From assembly GCA_022494885.1 (NCBI GenBank), contig JAGVSM010003016.1, forward strand, positions 62,001-126,000: a stretch of 64,000 nt of DNA. Direction: 5' to 3'. Position 1 is the stretch's first letter. The number at the start of each line of letters is the position of its first letter. This document shows positions 22,870-33,395 of this stretch, piece after piece. The notes beneath the pieces are model-generated. The model was not told the origin of the DNA, searched no databases, and saw only the letters and a list, made by a program, of their open reading frames with translations. The translations under genes were made by a program, and so were the position numbers. Origin of the DNA: Micrasema longulum (lineage: Eukaryota > Arthropoda > Insecta > Trichoptera > Brachycentridae).

Positions 22870-23215
22870 CTGAGTTTTAAGAGTGAGTGCTTGAGGAGAA
22901 TATAAGGCAGAAGGTGGTTAGATTTCATAACTAACATTGAAGTCCGAGAACGGACGCAGCAGCCTCCAATGACGAGTGTTTTGAGAATGCGGCGGTGGAC
23001 CTGGCTTAAACACGTGCTGACCACGTTCTGCGCATGCTTCAGAGAATCCTCAACCCGAGTTGACTACCGCCGTCCTGGGAAGCCGTCGATGATGATCTTT
23101 CTGCTTTATTCGGAGGAACTAAGGAACTCGGGATAGACGTGGGAGGAGGCGAGAGTGCTGGCTGGGGATAGGGTCTCCTGGAGGCTTCTGGTGATTTCTA
23201 CATGCTCCACTTAGA
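22870..23215 (+). mobile_element. LINE-e C-terminal remnant
   Basis: A plus-strand frame gives RRPGKPSMMIFLLYSEELRN, a stop, then TWEEARVLAGDRVSWRLLV and a terminal CST before the stop. The W-x-E-A-x-x-L-A-x-D-x-x-x-W-R ending is typical of the extreme C-terminus of one group of non-LTR retrotransposons. Related fragments are at 54475-54650 and 62480-62590. The internal stop shows it is dead. Confidence 0.65.
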
Positions 23216-23324
23216 AACCGATGTGGTAAAAAATGTAGAAAAATAAGTACGTATAGTTTGATAGATGTATATAAATTAATATTAGTCATTAACACATAAT
23301 TTATCGCTATCATTATTTTTTATT

Positions 23325-23400
23325 CCCTTTCCGCACTTAATAGTGCATATGGCACTCCATTAATACATCAACCGTAGCGTTTACTGATCATTTTGGAAAT
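23325..23400 (-). repeat. SINE-2 3' fragment
   Basis: It contains CCGCACTTAATAGTGCATAT and GGCACTCCATTAATACA, the 3' block of the family, and stops at ACTGATCATTTTGG. Confidence 0.5.
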
Positions 23401-24230
23401 CGACATCTTTCGCATCAGTGAAACTATATTCTCGCTACTGGAGAGTATTATTTTTTAAAGGCAACACATAGCAAAATAAAAATATCAAAACAACAGTTAG
23501 AGAGAATAATACTAAGGTATAAAATAACATTTTAGTTGTTTTCCAATAATTAGACCCTTAATTTGTTACTAGGTATGTCAAAACTGTCACAACAGGGTAT
23601 GTGTGTGTGTGTGTATGTGGGAGATAGAGGGGATGGGAGGGTGTATATGTGGATGGAAGGATGCTTTTTAAACAAATATTTTACCGGTCGAAAAAATACA
23701 AAAATCATTTATAAAATATATTTTTAAAACCCATCTGCTTTCCCTACTGTTAAATTATTTTAAAAAATTAGGTTTTACATATTTCTTTATTTTATTTTAT
23801 TGAAATAAACGGCAATTAACGTGCTTTTTACATATAAGTTGCAAATACATTAAAATATATAATAAGTGGAATAAGTCAAATATAGTATTTAAAACAAATT
23901 ATTACTAAACAGTTATTTACAAATTAAGGAACCAAAAAAAAGATACACAGTGTAAAAATTATATTACCAGTTATAAAAGTACTTAAAAATTAAATATTTG
24001 GTCATAGAAATATTTTGAAACTGTAAAAAAAAAAAGTAAGAAAGCAACACATATTAATAACAAAATTAAAACAATTTTGAATAACCCTAAACGATATTTT
24101 TTTTAAATTACATGTATTATTATTTGAAACTACTACTTAAATAACTAGTATAAATATACATTTAAATACATACTGATAAAAATATAAATACATATCTAGA
24201 ACTATTAGGTACTAGCTTAGCTCCTATGTA
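23400..24230. other. No gene; includes a TG-rich microsatellite
   Basis: A (TG)n run stands at about 23600-23620 within a purine-rich stretch. The rest is AT-rich non-coding sequence with nothing recognised. Confidence 0.4.
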
Positions 24231-24239
24231 AACTAAACT

Positions 24240-24545
24240 TTACATTTTACATGCAATGAGTCACCGTCTTGGTACTTATTGCCTAGAGCGTGAAGTCTAT
24301 TGATGACTGCATTTTTACCATACGAAGTCGAAGTATAGTTGCCACAGTATTGGTAGGTTTGCTGAGTTGCTCGTTTTGGTACTGATTAATTTATTACAGA
24401 AAAAGAATTGTTTTCTTCAAAGACAAAATAAATGGTGGTGTTTCTACGTCACAATACGTAAGTACACGACCTAGAACAACTGGTAACATCTTAATTCACA
24501 AATTAAAAACAACTCCAGCTCAACATCATTACACTTTCAAAAAAT
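24240..24545 (-). mobile_element. Possible LINE C-terminal remnant
   Basis: The minus strand around 24350-24250 reads TSYGKNAVINRLHALGNKYQ, which recalls the extreme C-terminus of jockey-type elements. Frame and length are poorly kept and no catalytic motif is present, so this is weak. Confidence 0.3.
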
Positions 24546-24714
24546 TGACCAGCTCGGCCAAAACTGGAGTATCCCAAATATATAAATATGTATTGCATTA
24601 TAAATTGTTCGCTGCTGTATTTTTTTCTGTAAAACATTTTTTGTAAAAGGTACTTTGAACCTTTGATGAATAAATAAATTTATGCAAAAAATAGTATAAA
24701 ACAATAAACCATCA

Positions 24715-24850
24715 CGCCGTTTTCCCGTGGGGGTAGGTAGAGAGGATAGATCTATAATTTAGTCTGCCTTTGCATACAGACCTCACTTCCTCTACATTCA
24801 TAAATCTTCTCATGCATACGCGACGATTATTCCGACTTTTGACATCTTTA
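24715..24850 (-). mobile_element. LINE-c (RTE-like) C-terminal remnant
   Basis: Read on the minus strand: KDVKSRNNRRVCMRRFMNVE followed by EVRSVCKGRL and STYPHGK. This parallels the C-terminus of the better copy at 36905-37620. Only the last 45 codons or so remain. Confidence 0.7.
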
Positions 24851-25149
24851 AGTATTTGTTAAATACAAAATATAAATTAAACTCTTTCTTATAATTAATA
24901 ACCACAAAGTTAGTGCTTTAAATATAAACTTTATAAACTATTTCTGCTCAGTTTTTTAAGCCGAACCACTTGCAGTACGAGAAACTCTCGAATGGTTATT
25001 TAAAAAACCACCAGAGAGGTGGCTTATTGCAAAAATATTATCAGATTGACGTTCGGGCGTACATGCCATAACTGATACTTGGTCAGTTAATCAATTCATT
25101 ATAGATATTCAGAGTAAAAATAAGCATCTAAAAATTAGAGGGGTGATTA

Positions 25150-26930
25150 TTTAAATATCCTGGATAAGAGTACATTTATGTATTTATACATACGCCCAAT
25201 GGGCATTTTTAAAGGACTATTATAAAGAAAAGTAGAAAGACACAATGGTATATAGTAGACTTTGTGGAAGTGGGAGCGGGAGAGAGGTGTTTATAATTTA
25301 ATTTAATTCAGTGATTGTTTGAAATAAGACAACTTGTTATCAAAGAAATCAAGACTGGTATGTTTGTTGGCAGACCTAAGAATTCTGGGCTTAGGGGAAG
25401 TTCTATGGTTATCGGTATGAAAGAGTAAGTTTTGTCTGAGGTTTCTAGTTGGGATGTTAAAATTTACTGAGTCCAGTAGTTCAGGCGCATCAAAGAGTGA
25501 GTTAAGAATTTTAAATAAGACTAGAAGGTCGAATTTATTTCGACGGTTTTAAAGAGAAGATATATTTAAGCTAGTATCTAACTCATAATACGTATATTGG
25601 TCTCTTAATAGGCACAACCTTTAGCCTATCTTTCTCAAAAATCTATGTTGAACTAATTTAATATTCTTGATGCGAACGTCATAATATGGAGACCAGATAA
25701 CAGTGGAATACTCTCGGTGCGGGTGAACTAGGAAACAGAAGAGAGTTTTAAAGTCAGTTGTGCTTCTGTTAATAAATCCAAGGAGTTTTAAGGATTTATT
25801 GGTAACATGTTCAATATGAATTGTAAAAGAAAGTTTAGTGTCAAGTATAATACCCAAATCTCGTATACTAGACACAGATGATAATATTTCATCGTTCAGT
25901 GAGTAGTCGTATATGATTGGATTTTCCAGACGAAAAAAATTCATAACCTTGCACTTACTTAAGTTGAGATGTAGATTATTGGATGAGCTCCAGGTGCTAA
26001 AAGACAATAAATTAGATTGTAATAGTGAACAATCGGAAGGACTGTCAATCTGTTTGAGAATCTTAGTGTCGTCAGCAAACAGCCAAACTGATGAAGTAAA
26101 AAAAACATTTTTTAGATCATTGATGAATAGATTAAATAGCAAAAGAGGAAGGTGAGCACCCTGGGGTACATCCGAAAATACATTAATGCTGTTTGAGATG
26201 GAACTGTTGCCTTTCACTGAGATATGACTTAAAAAATGATAAAAATGGATTACGAATTCCAAACGAAGATAGTTTGATCAATAGTATTTGGTGATTGACC
26301 TTGTCAAAAGCTTTGAAAAATCGATATAAATCATATCTATTGTTTATTTTTCTCCAGACCCCTAAAAATGGTATCGGTAAAAGACAAGAGATTGGTCGTG
26401 GTTGATTTACCAGACCGAAAACCATGCTGCTGATCAACCAAGATATTTTTGATAATAGGAGTAATTTTATGCGTTAATATTGCTTCGAATAATTTAGGTA
26501 TGTGAGATAGATTTGATATTGGTCTATAGTTGTTAGTGACGTCCGATTTGTTTAAAGATTTATAGATAGGTGTAATAAAGGATGATTTCCAAGCTACTGG
26601 AAACTAACCAGATTGAAGCAATAGATGGAAAATGATAGTTAGGGGTAGTGAAATAACAAATTTACTATTCTTTATTAATATTTCGGGAATACAATCAGGA
26701 CCAGTATTGGTTTTACCTTTGAGAGATTGGAGAGCAATAAATACATCGTTGGTCGATATATGGCAGCTACTGAGGTCAACTGTATTATGGTAGTCAAATG
26801 TTTTGACATAATTCAGTGGACAATTAGAAGAGTATACAGATGAAAAGTGGTAGGCAAGAAGATCATGCGGGTATCGTAGGAAATGAGAGCCGAAACTTGT
26901 AAAAGAACGGCACCTTTCTTCTTAGAGTTC
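25150..26930 (-). mobile_element. LINE-b (jockey-like) reverse transcriptase, broken
   Basis: Reading right to left there is a pre-RT linker ending LKGKTNTGPDCIPEILIK (about 26740-26690), the palm motif DFSKAFDKVNHQ region (about 26330-26290), a degenerate PQG box where the usual SxLGPLLFNLFINDL has become PQGAHLPLLLFNLFINDL, and the catalytic FADD at 26079-26068. The C-terminal domain runs to a stop at 25303-25305 (LSYFKQSLN). At least one in-frame stop (after LLLQSG at about 26608) and frame changes between 26183 and 26262 make it inactive. Its tail down to about 25150 contains CGCCCAATGGGC, a 3' signature also seen at 35565 and 48135. The 5' endonuclease half is absent. Confidence 0.9.
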
Positions 26931-26984
26931 CCCCTTAGCTTTGGCAAGCGCTGTATAAAACAAAGTACGTAGCAGCGTTGGGAT

Positions 26985-27420
26985 GATCATTACCGCGCTT
27001 TTTCTACAGGTAAAATCAAGAAACCTACCGCTGGCTGATGCAGCAAACTTCCGTCGTCATCACCAAAAAACTTTCGAAACGACCCAAATCTTTACCGGGC
27101 ACGGAGCGATGAGAAGTTACTTATAGGTTTAAATAAAGGAATGATGACTATTGTCCATGCGATGATATTTCTTCACTGTGTATCGAACATCTGTTATTTC
27201 AGTGCCCATTTAACGCCATAATATTGAAGCAGAAGGCAGGAAATATGGAATATCCTTAACAGATATTAACATTGTCGTTAATAAAACACGTTTTAGCTGT
27301 TCTTTAGCTGTCCATTCGCTCTACACGTCCCTACCAACGCAGCGCTCCTTTCTTGATTTTGTCAATAAAAGTTGTCGCAACGTTGGACACTGCACGGATC
27401 GCGTCATAATTTGTGCACCT
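26985..27420 (+). mobile_element. LINE-d (R1-like) RNase H/C-terminal remnant
   Basis: A plus-strand frame gives QIFTGHGAMRSYL; after a one-base shift it continues YRFK, RNDDYCPCDD and CIEHLLFQCPFNA. This matches the TGHG-x-x-x-Y-L-x-R-F block and CCHC-like cysteines of the copy at 46219-46758. GISLTDINIVVNK and FLDFVNKSCRN follow downstream. It is frameshifted and dead. Confidence 0.7.
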
Positions 27421-27672
27421 CACACAAAAAGTTTCCCTCTGTAGGCTAATTGCAACGTTTTCGTCAAAATAGTCGATATTGATTGTTTCCCCTTGATATT
27501 TTTCCATTCAAGTTGAAAACGGAAATACCACATTTTTTTCAATTTAAAATTAATATGAATGAAATACTGCCAAGTAAAAAAAAAATATATACTTATCAGT
27601 TGCATAAAACATATTTTAAATTGTATAATTTGAAATTTCTGGAAAAACTGTTCATTGCCTCGCGTTTGTGAC

Positions 27673-27728
27673 AGGCGCCGTGGCGCAGTTGGTTAAACGG
27701 CCGACTGTGAAACTGGCGTCGCGGGTTT
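27673..27728 (+). repeat. SINE-3 head fragment
   Basis: GGCGCCGTGGCGCAGTTGGT and GACTGTGAAACTGGCGTCGC match the tRNA-like head of the SINE-3 at 8335-8540. The body is missing, replaced by the 3' end of a minus-strand LINE-a. Confidence 0.65.
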
Positions 27729-27734
27729 TTTTAA

Positions 27735-28060
27735 TTTTTTTATTTGAAAATTTATTTATAAACCCTTACGGATTATTACATTCATTTAACATAAAATAAT
27801 AGATACATTTTTCATTTATACTCTGTTGTTCAAAATAATATTTTTTACATCTTTTGTTTAGTTTTGTCTGGTAGTTTATTGTATAATTTCAGTCCCTGGT
27901 TCATTAGTCTTGATTGTCCTTGTCTTGTTTTAGAAAGTTGTATATGGTATTTGTCTGATATTCTCGTATTATGTCCATGTTGACTACAATTTTTTACAAG
28001 TTTTAGTGCATCAAAAATATATAAAGAATTGTAACAATAAGCAACATTTTTTTAAAAATG
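27735..28060 (-). mobile_element. LINE-a truncated copy
   Basis: The minus strand reads HNTRISDKYHIQLSKTRQGQ, SRLMNQGLKLYNKLPDKTKQ and then decays. Its 3' end is the family signature (complement of AAACCCTTACGGATTATTAC). Upstream of about 28010 the homology stops. Confidence 0.8.
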
Positions 28061-28334
28061 AGTTGGCGGTAAAGAGTATGTCAAAAATAATCAATTAGAA
28101 ATTTATTTTTTAATTTTATATAATTAACATGCTTTATCTATGTTTAGCTTTCCATATTAGTTTTGTAGGTGGATTTTGGATTTGTGAACAGAATAACGAT
28201 TTACGTCACCATAGTCTAACGGATCATCGTATTTCTTTCATAGCGGTAGTCGGAAAACCAAGCTACTTTTAATCTCGATAAAATATATCATTCCATATCC
28301 AAAAAATCTTATTGATAAACAAATACTCTTTTTT

Positions 28335-28870
28335 TTATTTAAATTTCATTGATAAACCCTTACGGGTTACATACATTAAACAAAATATTTTTACTTTTAA
28401 AATTCACATTCTACGGTCAATAATAATATTTTTAACATCTTTTTTAAAGGTTGTCTGAGTCTTTTGTTTAGTTTTGTCTGGTAATTTATTGTATAATTTT
28501 AGTCCATGGTTTATTAGTCTGGATTGTCCTTTTCTCGTTTTAAAAGGTTGTGTATGATATTTTTCTGATATTCTTATATCGTGTTCATGTTTACTACAGT
28601 TTTTTTCAAGTTTTAATTCTTCGTCTACAATTACATCAGTGGCTAATTTATGAATAAATTTTAAGGATTCTAGTTTAAAGAGTTCAGTTACATTTAATTG
28701 TTTAGTTTGTTTAAAAAGTTCTTTAGTTGCTGTTAGATAGGGTAGGTCATATACTAACTTTAATATTATATTTTGCTGTTTTTGTAGTCTGTTTATGTCA
28801 TTTTGATTTCCTGTTCCCCATAGTAGTTGCATATAACATATTTTAGTTTTTACATAGGCTTCATACATTT
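28335..28870 (-). mobile_element. LINE-a C-terminal fragment, open for 154 codons
   Basis: An uninterrupted minus-strand frame at 28868-28404 encodes the C-terminal domain of a non-LTR retrotransposon: AYVKTKICYMQLLWGTGNQN, then PYLTATKELFKQTKQLNVTE, then INHGLKLYNKLPDKTK near the end. The pattern is that of jockey/CR1-type proteins after the reverse transcriptase. The 3' end carries ATGTAACCCGTAAGGGTTTA. It is the longest intact piece of this family here. The apparent start codon is just the truncation point. Confidence 0.85.
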
Positions 28871-29089
28871 TATTTTCCTTTATTGGAACGAAATTTGATT
28901 TTTAAAAAAAAGACTCCATAAAGTCACCACTTTGCTAATTAAATTGTTGATATTAATTGTCCATTTCAATTGTCTGTCTATTGTTCTTATTACAACTAAT
29001 GAATTACGTAAATAATTTCTCCCTAAGACCACGTAAACGAAGCCGCGGATAAAAGCTAGTATCTTATATAAAAAATAATATACTCTCTT

Positions 29090-29325
29090 CAATCCAAGCT
29101 TCATGTCTGAGGATGGTGATCACGCCTGACTCCGGACATGGCTCATCTGTGGACGTTTGGACAGTCTCCCTCCATCTGGAACGGTCTTGTGCTCTTCTGT
29201 AGGCGTTCGTCAGTGATAATTCTGATAATTCAGTGACCAAGCGGTCCGCTCCATCTTGTCGGTTGACGTCCACGCGACCTTGTCCCTTCGACACTCCCAG
29301 GAAGATAGTTTTCTTCAAACTGTCA
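29090..29325 (-). mobile_element. LINE C-terminal remnant (family unresolved)
   Basis: The minus strand encodes GRVDVNRQDGADRLVTELSE, then LTNAYRRAQDRSRWRETVQT. The A-x-D-R-x-x-W-R-x-x-V ending is shared by the C-termini of CR1- and RTE-type LINEs. No other domain is present. Confidence 0.6.
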
Positions 29326-29514
29326 GAGTTCTAGGGAAATATCACTTTTTTTACATTTTTAAAGTAATAATGGTCTATGAAATACTGTCCAGTAACCAAC
29401 TAACTTATAATTACACGCGTTGCTATTTATATAATAAAATATTGTAAGAAAGAGACAGAAAATTGAAAGAAAGAGAGAGAAAGAAGATAAAATAAATCAT
29501 AACGGGAATAGTTT

Positions 29515-29880
29515 TAAAAGAGGACTCGAAGTTAAATTTAATTGATTATTTATTATTTGAAGTTTTTGGTTAATGGCTTTACTAATTTCTAATCGTTCTA
29601 AATTATCTAAACGAAAACCATTTTTACTGACATGCAAAATTTCTACACACGTTTCTTGATTAAATTCATGGTTTTCGGATATAAGATGATTTGTGAATTT
29701 TGAAAAATTATTATTGCTCAGACATCTTATATGTTCTTTGATTCTAACTTTAAATTTACGTGAAGTTTTTCCAATATAGAAATTTGGACAATTTAAACAA
29801 TTTAATTTATAAATTCCCGAATGATTTAATTTATCATCCTTATCTTTACAATTTGTTAATATTTTACCTATGTTATTTTA
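29515..29880 (-). mobile_element. Penelope-like element, GIY-YIG endonuclease remnant
   Basis: The minus strand gives HSGIYKLNCLNCPNFYIGKT, then SRKFKVRIKEHIRCLS, FTNHLISENHEFNQ and LDNLERLEISKAIN. GIYKL...NFYIGKT is the GIY-YIG motif, the two cysteines before YIG are characteristic of Penelope-like elements, and arginine and histidine follow at the expected spacing (R-x-x-x-V-R-x-x-E-H). In Penelope elements this domain is C-terminal to the reverse transcriptase, which should lie right of 29880 but is missing. The domain frame is open for about 110 codons. Confidence 0.85.
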
Positions 29881-29884
29881 CCTA

Positions 29885-30350
29885 TGGCCTAATATTGTTA
29901 GGTAAAATTTGTATTCGTATATAAATAATTGCTTATAAAACATTTCAGTAATATCATCGAATAGAATCAATGTTTTAACTTTTTTAGTAATACTTAATAA
30001 ATAATAATGTTGTTACTGCATATTAACTGAATTGTATTTTCTATCATTATATCGTCCTGATCGTAGAGCAACGACGGATGTGCAAAAAATATGACATTGA
30101 TTTATTTTTCGTTTAATATTGAAAAGGTTTTATACAAGATTTGTATTCCAGATTTGAAAAAAAATAATTAAATTATATAGTTTTGTACTTATCAAGTTGT
30201 GACATAAAGTGTTGAAAAAATTTCAATTACTCTCGTGTTAAGTTGGAGATAATCACTTGCGTCGTTGTTCTACAATCTGACATGTTATTATGTAACGATG
30301 TGTTATTTTATCTTTGTACCATACTTGTAAAAGCCCTCCGGGTGTTTATG
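29885..30350. other. No recognised feature
   Basis: AT-rich non-coding sequence between a Penelope remnant and Repeat-E. No reverse transcriptase motif was found on either strand. Confidence 0.4.
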
Positions 30351-30352
30351 TG

Positions 30353-30783
30353 AATGAGGAAGTTCAGCGGTTTTTTTTTTAAATTTTATTTGTTAATAGA
30401 CTGTTAAACTAAGTCAATTTTTTTTTTTTAATTTTTATACGTCGTATTATCGGTGCTACGATTTTTCAAAGTTTTGCATTTCTGAAATAACTCCGCGTGT
30501 AACGCCAGAGGTTCATTTCCGCTTATTCTCATTCAGTTCTTCCTATTGGTCCAGAAGCGACAAGCAGACCGGAAATCTTCCATATCTCTCAGATCATAGG
30601 TTGATTCACATCAACCAGTGACGTCATTTAAAGTAGTGCGTTTTTATCAAAATGTTTTTTATTATTTTTTCTGTACATTTTCAAGAATCTTTGGGTTACA
30701 ATTTTATGCTCTAATTTTTACCCCGCGTAAGAAAACACATTTTTTGTATCCAATTTCCCGTAGGGCTGAAGTTCCTCATTGAA
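30353..30783 (-). mobile_element. Repeat-E copy with inverted termini
   Basis: AATGAGGAAGTTCAGC at about 30354-30369 is mirrored by GCTGAAGTTCCTCATT at about 30768-30783, so this copy has both ends of a terminal-inverted-repeat element. TGA flanks both ends and may be a 3-bp duplication. Compared with 15600-15905 and 60140-60435, the right half (CCAATTTCCCG, TTTTTACC, GACGTCA) is the conserved part. No coding sequence is visible. Confidence 0.7.
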
Positions 30784-30964
30784 TAAAATAAAATATATTT
30801 AAGCAATTACATACTAAATTGGCTATATGCAGTGGGCAATAAATACTCTGGATTAATTTAAATATTAACAATTACTTATAAATCATTTCAATAATACTAT
30901 ATATATATAAAATTTTTTTAATAACATTAAATGTTATTTAATATTTGTATATAACCACTTACCG

Positions 30965-31885
30965 TTCAATTTACGTTGGAAGAACATAAATAAATTTTTA
31001 TATTCGTGTTAAATAAAATATATGTGTCTTGACAATAATAATTTCTCCAAATTCGCAAATCACATAATTAATTTAAATCGTGACTTTAATAAAAATACGG
31101 GAGTTAAAATTTTACATACAAATAATAAAGGGCTAAATGTAGGGATGTAACGATTCCGATACCGATATAATCGCATCGCCGATTATATACAGCCGATATT
31201 AAAAGTTTGAAAAGCTATAATACTTGTAAAAATTAATAACTTATATGTAAATATAAGTTATTACGTTATTATAATACTTGTCTTATCAACTGAGCTCAGT
31301 TGCCTCAGAGTGTCTGTTTTCAACTGCAGGTCTCATACAAAATGATTTGCGTAACAGATTGTCTGCTAATAATTTGAACAAACTTTGTTTTCTTAACAAA
31401 AACCTACCAAAACTTAACTTTAATTACTAACTTTGTCTTGTGTATCGGTTTACTTTACCACTTTGTGTAATTGACTGATAATTACTTTCTTAATTAGCGC
31501 TTTGATTGCTTGATAATATTCTTGATTATTCCATACAAATAAATATTTTCTTCGAATTTTAATTTAACGCTTTGGTTTACAACCTTCTCGAGGTTCAGCC
31601 TCTAATAAATGTAGGTAACTTTTATGCAGAATAAAGACAATTTTTTATTATTTATTTGTTTTTTATATTTCTACTAAGCCACCGATATCGGTATCGGATT
31701 ATTTACTCTAATGATCGGTATCGGTATCGTATCGGCAAAATTATGTATCGTTACATCCCTAGTTAAAAGTAAATAATATGGAAATATTTCACATTAGGAA
31801 AGCTTTAAAAAATAATGTTCCTTTGATCAATAATCAAAACACCTTTCAATATAGTCCGTTATACGATGCTCCACTGTAATAGTCA
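30965..31885 (+). mobile_element. Penelope-like element, second endonuclease remnant, split by a MITE
   Basis: A decayed plus-strand frame begins IYVGRT near 30975 (the YIG part of the motif), passes NSQIT and NLNRDFNKNTGVKILHTNNK (about 31077-31130), is interrupted by a 622-bp hAT MITE and resumes with MEIFHIRKALKNNVPLINNQ near 31779. This is colinear with the copy at 29515-29880. The element's terminal repeat follows at 32075-32190, so orientation and order agree. Stops and frameshifts make it inactive. Confidence 0.75.
31140..31761. mobile_element. hAT MITE, 622 bp, inserted in the Penelope remnant
   Basis: The ends TAGGGATGTAACGAT and ATCGTTACATCCCTA are perfect 15-bp inverted repeats, extended by ATCGGTATCGG-rich subterminal repeats at both ends. 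The flanks GCTAAATG (31132-31139) and GTTAAAAG (31762-31769) match at six of eight positions, as for an aged 8-bp hAT duplication. A palindrome around AACTTATATGTAAATATAAG lies at about 31237. No transposase is present. Confidence 0.85.
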
Positions 31886-32074
31886 CCCTAAACCTATTGA
31901 GCTCACCCCTCCCTCCATCCCCTCCGCCATTTTTCAACTATTTCTCAAACAACATAGATTTTTTAAATAATTTAATCAGTGAATGTTTGTCCTAATCAGT
32001 GCATGTGTTTATTAAAATGCATGTCTTGTTGGTTTTATATTTTTGTGCAACAACTATGTTGAAGGTGTTTAGTG

Positions 32075-32190
32075 GATTTTGCATGTTGGTTTAGTTGGTG
32101 TCCTGATGAAGAGAAGGGTACATCTCGAAACCGGTAGACATAGAAAAGTCGGTAAGTGGTTATGTACATAATATATTAAATAGCATTGTT
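32075..32190 (+). repeat. Penelope terminal repeat copy
   Basis: It starts near TTTTGCATGTTGGTTTAGTT and ends GTCGGTAAGTGGTTATGTAC. Four further copies in the window share this order of blocks, including an inverted pair. Assignment to Penelope rests on its position right after the endonuclease remnant in the same orientation. Confidence 0.65.
32098..32141 (+). ncRNA. Hammerhead-ribozyme-like motif
   Basis: The segment reads GTGTC, CTGATGA, one A, GAGA-loop-TCTC, GAAA, CCGG, TA, GACAT. That order equals a type I hammerhead: stem I (32098-32102 with 32137-32141), core CUGAUGA (32103-32109), stem II (32111-32114 with 32123-32126), core GAAA (32127-32130), a minimal stem III (ACCGGU) and a predicted cut after UA at 32136. 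Minimal hammerheads are known in Penelope terminal repeats. The odd point is an unpaired A at 32110 between core and stem II, which could weaken or abolish cleavage. Structure is by eye only. Confidence 0.6.
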
Positions 32191-32199
32191 TAACGATTT

Positions 32200-32590
32200 A
32201 CATTTCCATTCAAATTGAAACCCAGTAACCAACCAAAAAGTTTCGGCCATCTAATTCGGTTCCTGCTTTATCATAACAACATTGTTTTTCACTAGAAATT
32301 CAGTAGTTGTAATCAACGAGATAAAGATGTCGCTGTCTTCGCACTAAATCGCAAATAAAATCATGTTTTAAGACTTATTTACCTTGTAATAATGACAAGA
32401 GATGTCTCTGTACTATTGTAGACGCAAACCATTAAAAAATACAGTTTAACATCAACTTTCTTTGAAATAATTCCGCTAGATGACAATAATGTATCATAAT
32501 AGCATTGCTATCGTAGGAAAGTAAAATCAAACTTTATGATATTATTATAAAAATAAAAATCTTTTAAAACCATACAAATTAATATGTTTT
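32200..32590. other. No recognised feature
   Basis: AT-rich non-coding stretch between the Penelope terminal repeat and a Repeat-C array. Confidence 0.4.
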
Positions 32591-32594
32591 ATTA

Positions 32595-33395
32595 ATGCAT
32601 TACAACATTGATGAAAAACATCTTATAGAAGGGATTATAGAAGTCTAAACATTTACAAGGCTTATGACCTGTCATTGGCTGGTTACAACACTGTGTAACA
32701 TTTACCATTCTGCCTATGTTTATTTTGACATCCATATTATCTCAACTCTTCCATCTGTTGATATTTGTGAAGTAAAAGATCAGAAACCTTTATTGATGCG
32801 TGCGAGATTCTGACTGAATTATTTAACCTACATAGGCAACGCCTAAAAATACATTTTAATTTTTGTACTTCTTGGACCAGCTGGTTTTATCATCAATATT
32901 TTGGGTTTGTCCAAATTTTTGTAAACAAGAACTGGATTCAACGAGGAGTTATCATCAGTATTTTAAAGGAAGTATTATTAACATATTACAACAGAGATGA
33001 AGAACATTTTAGCGAAAGTAATATAGAAGTCTAAGCATCTACAAGGCTTATGATCTGTCATTGGCTGGTTTAAGTGGCCACTTTACACACTATATAACAT
33101 TCATCATTCTGCTCATATTTGAACATCACTATTCATTTAATCATTTCTATGTTTGTGAAGTTAAAGAGCTAAGACCTTTATTTATGCGGGTGAGATTCAT
33201 CTAATTGAATTATTTCACCTATATACTAGGCAACGCATGATTCAATTTTTAAACTTCTTCTTGGACCAGGTGGATTTATCAACAGTGTTTTGAGTTTGTC
33301 CAAATTTATGTAGACAACGACTGGATTCAACTAGGGGAGCTGTTGATATTAACATATTACAACAGAGATGAAGAACATTTTAGAGAACATTTGTT
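32595..33395 (+). repeat. Repeat-C tandem array, just over two units
   Basis: The marker ATTACAACATTGATGAAAAA or ATTACAACAGAGATGAAGAA starts at about 32600, 32986 and 33356, giving unit lengths near 385 and 370 bases. Each unit carries GAAGTCTAA, GGCTTATGA, CATTGGCTGG, a TGCGxGTGAGATTC block, CTTGGACCAG and TTTGxGTTTGTCCAAATTT. This is the only place where complete adjoining units are seen. Confidence 0.8.

Noticed and set aside
28404..28868. Stand-alone host gene of 154 codons
   Set aside because: Homologous copies at 799-948, 27735-28060 and 53375-53878 and the shared 3' signature show a LINE fragment.
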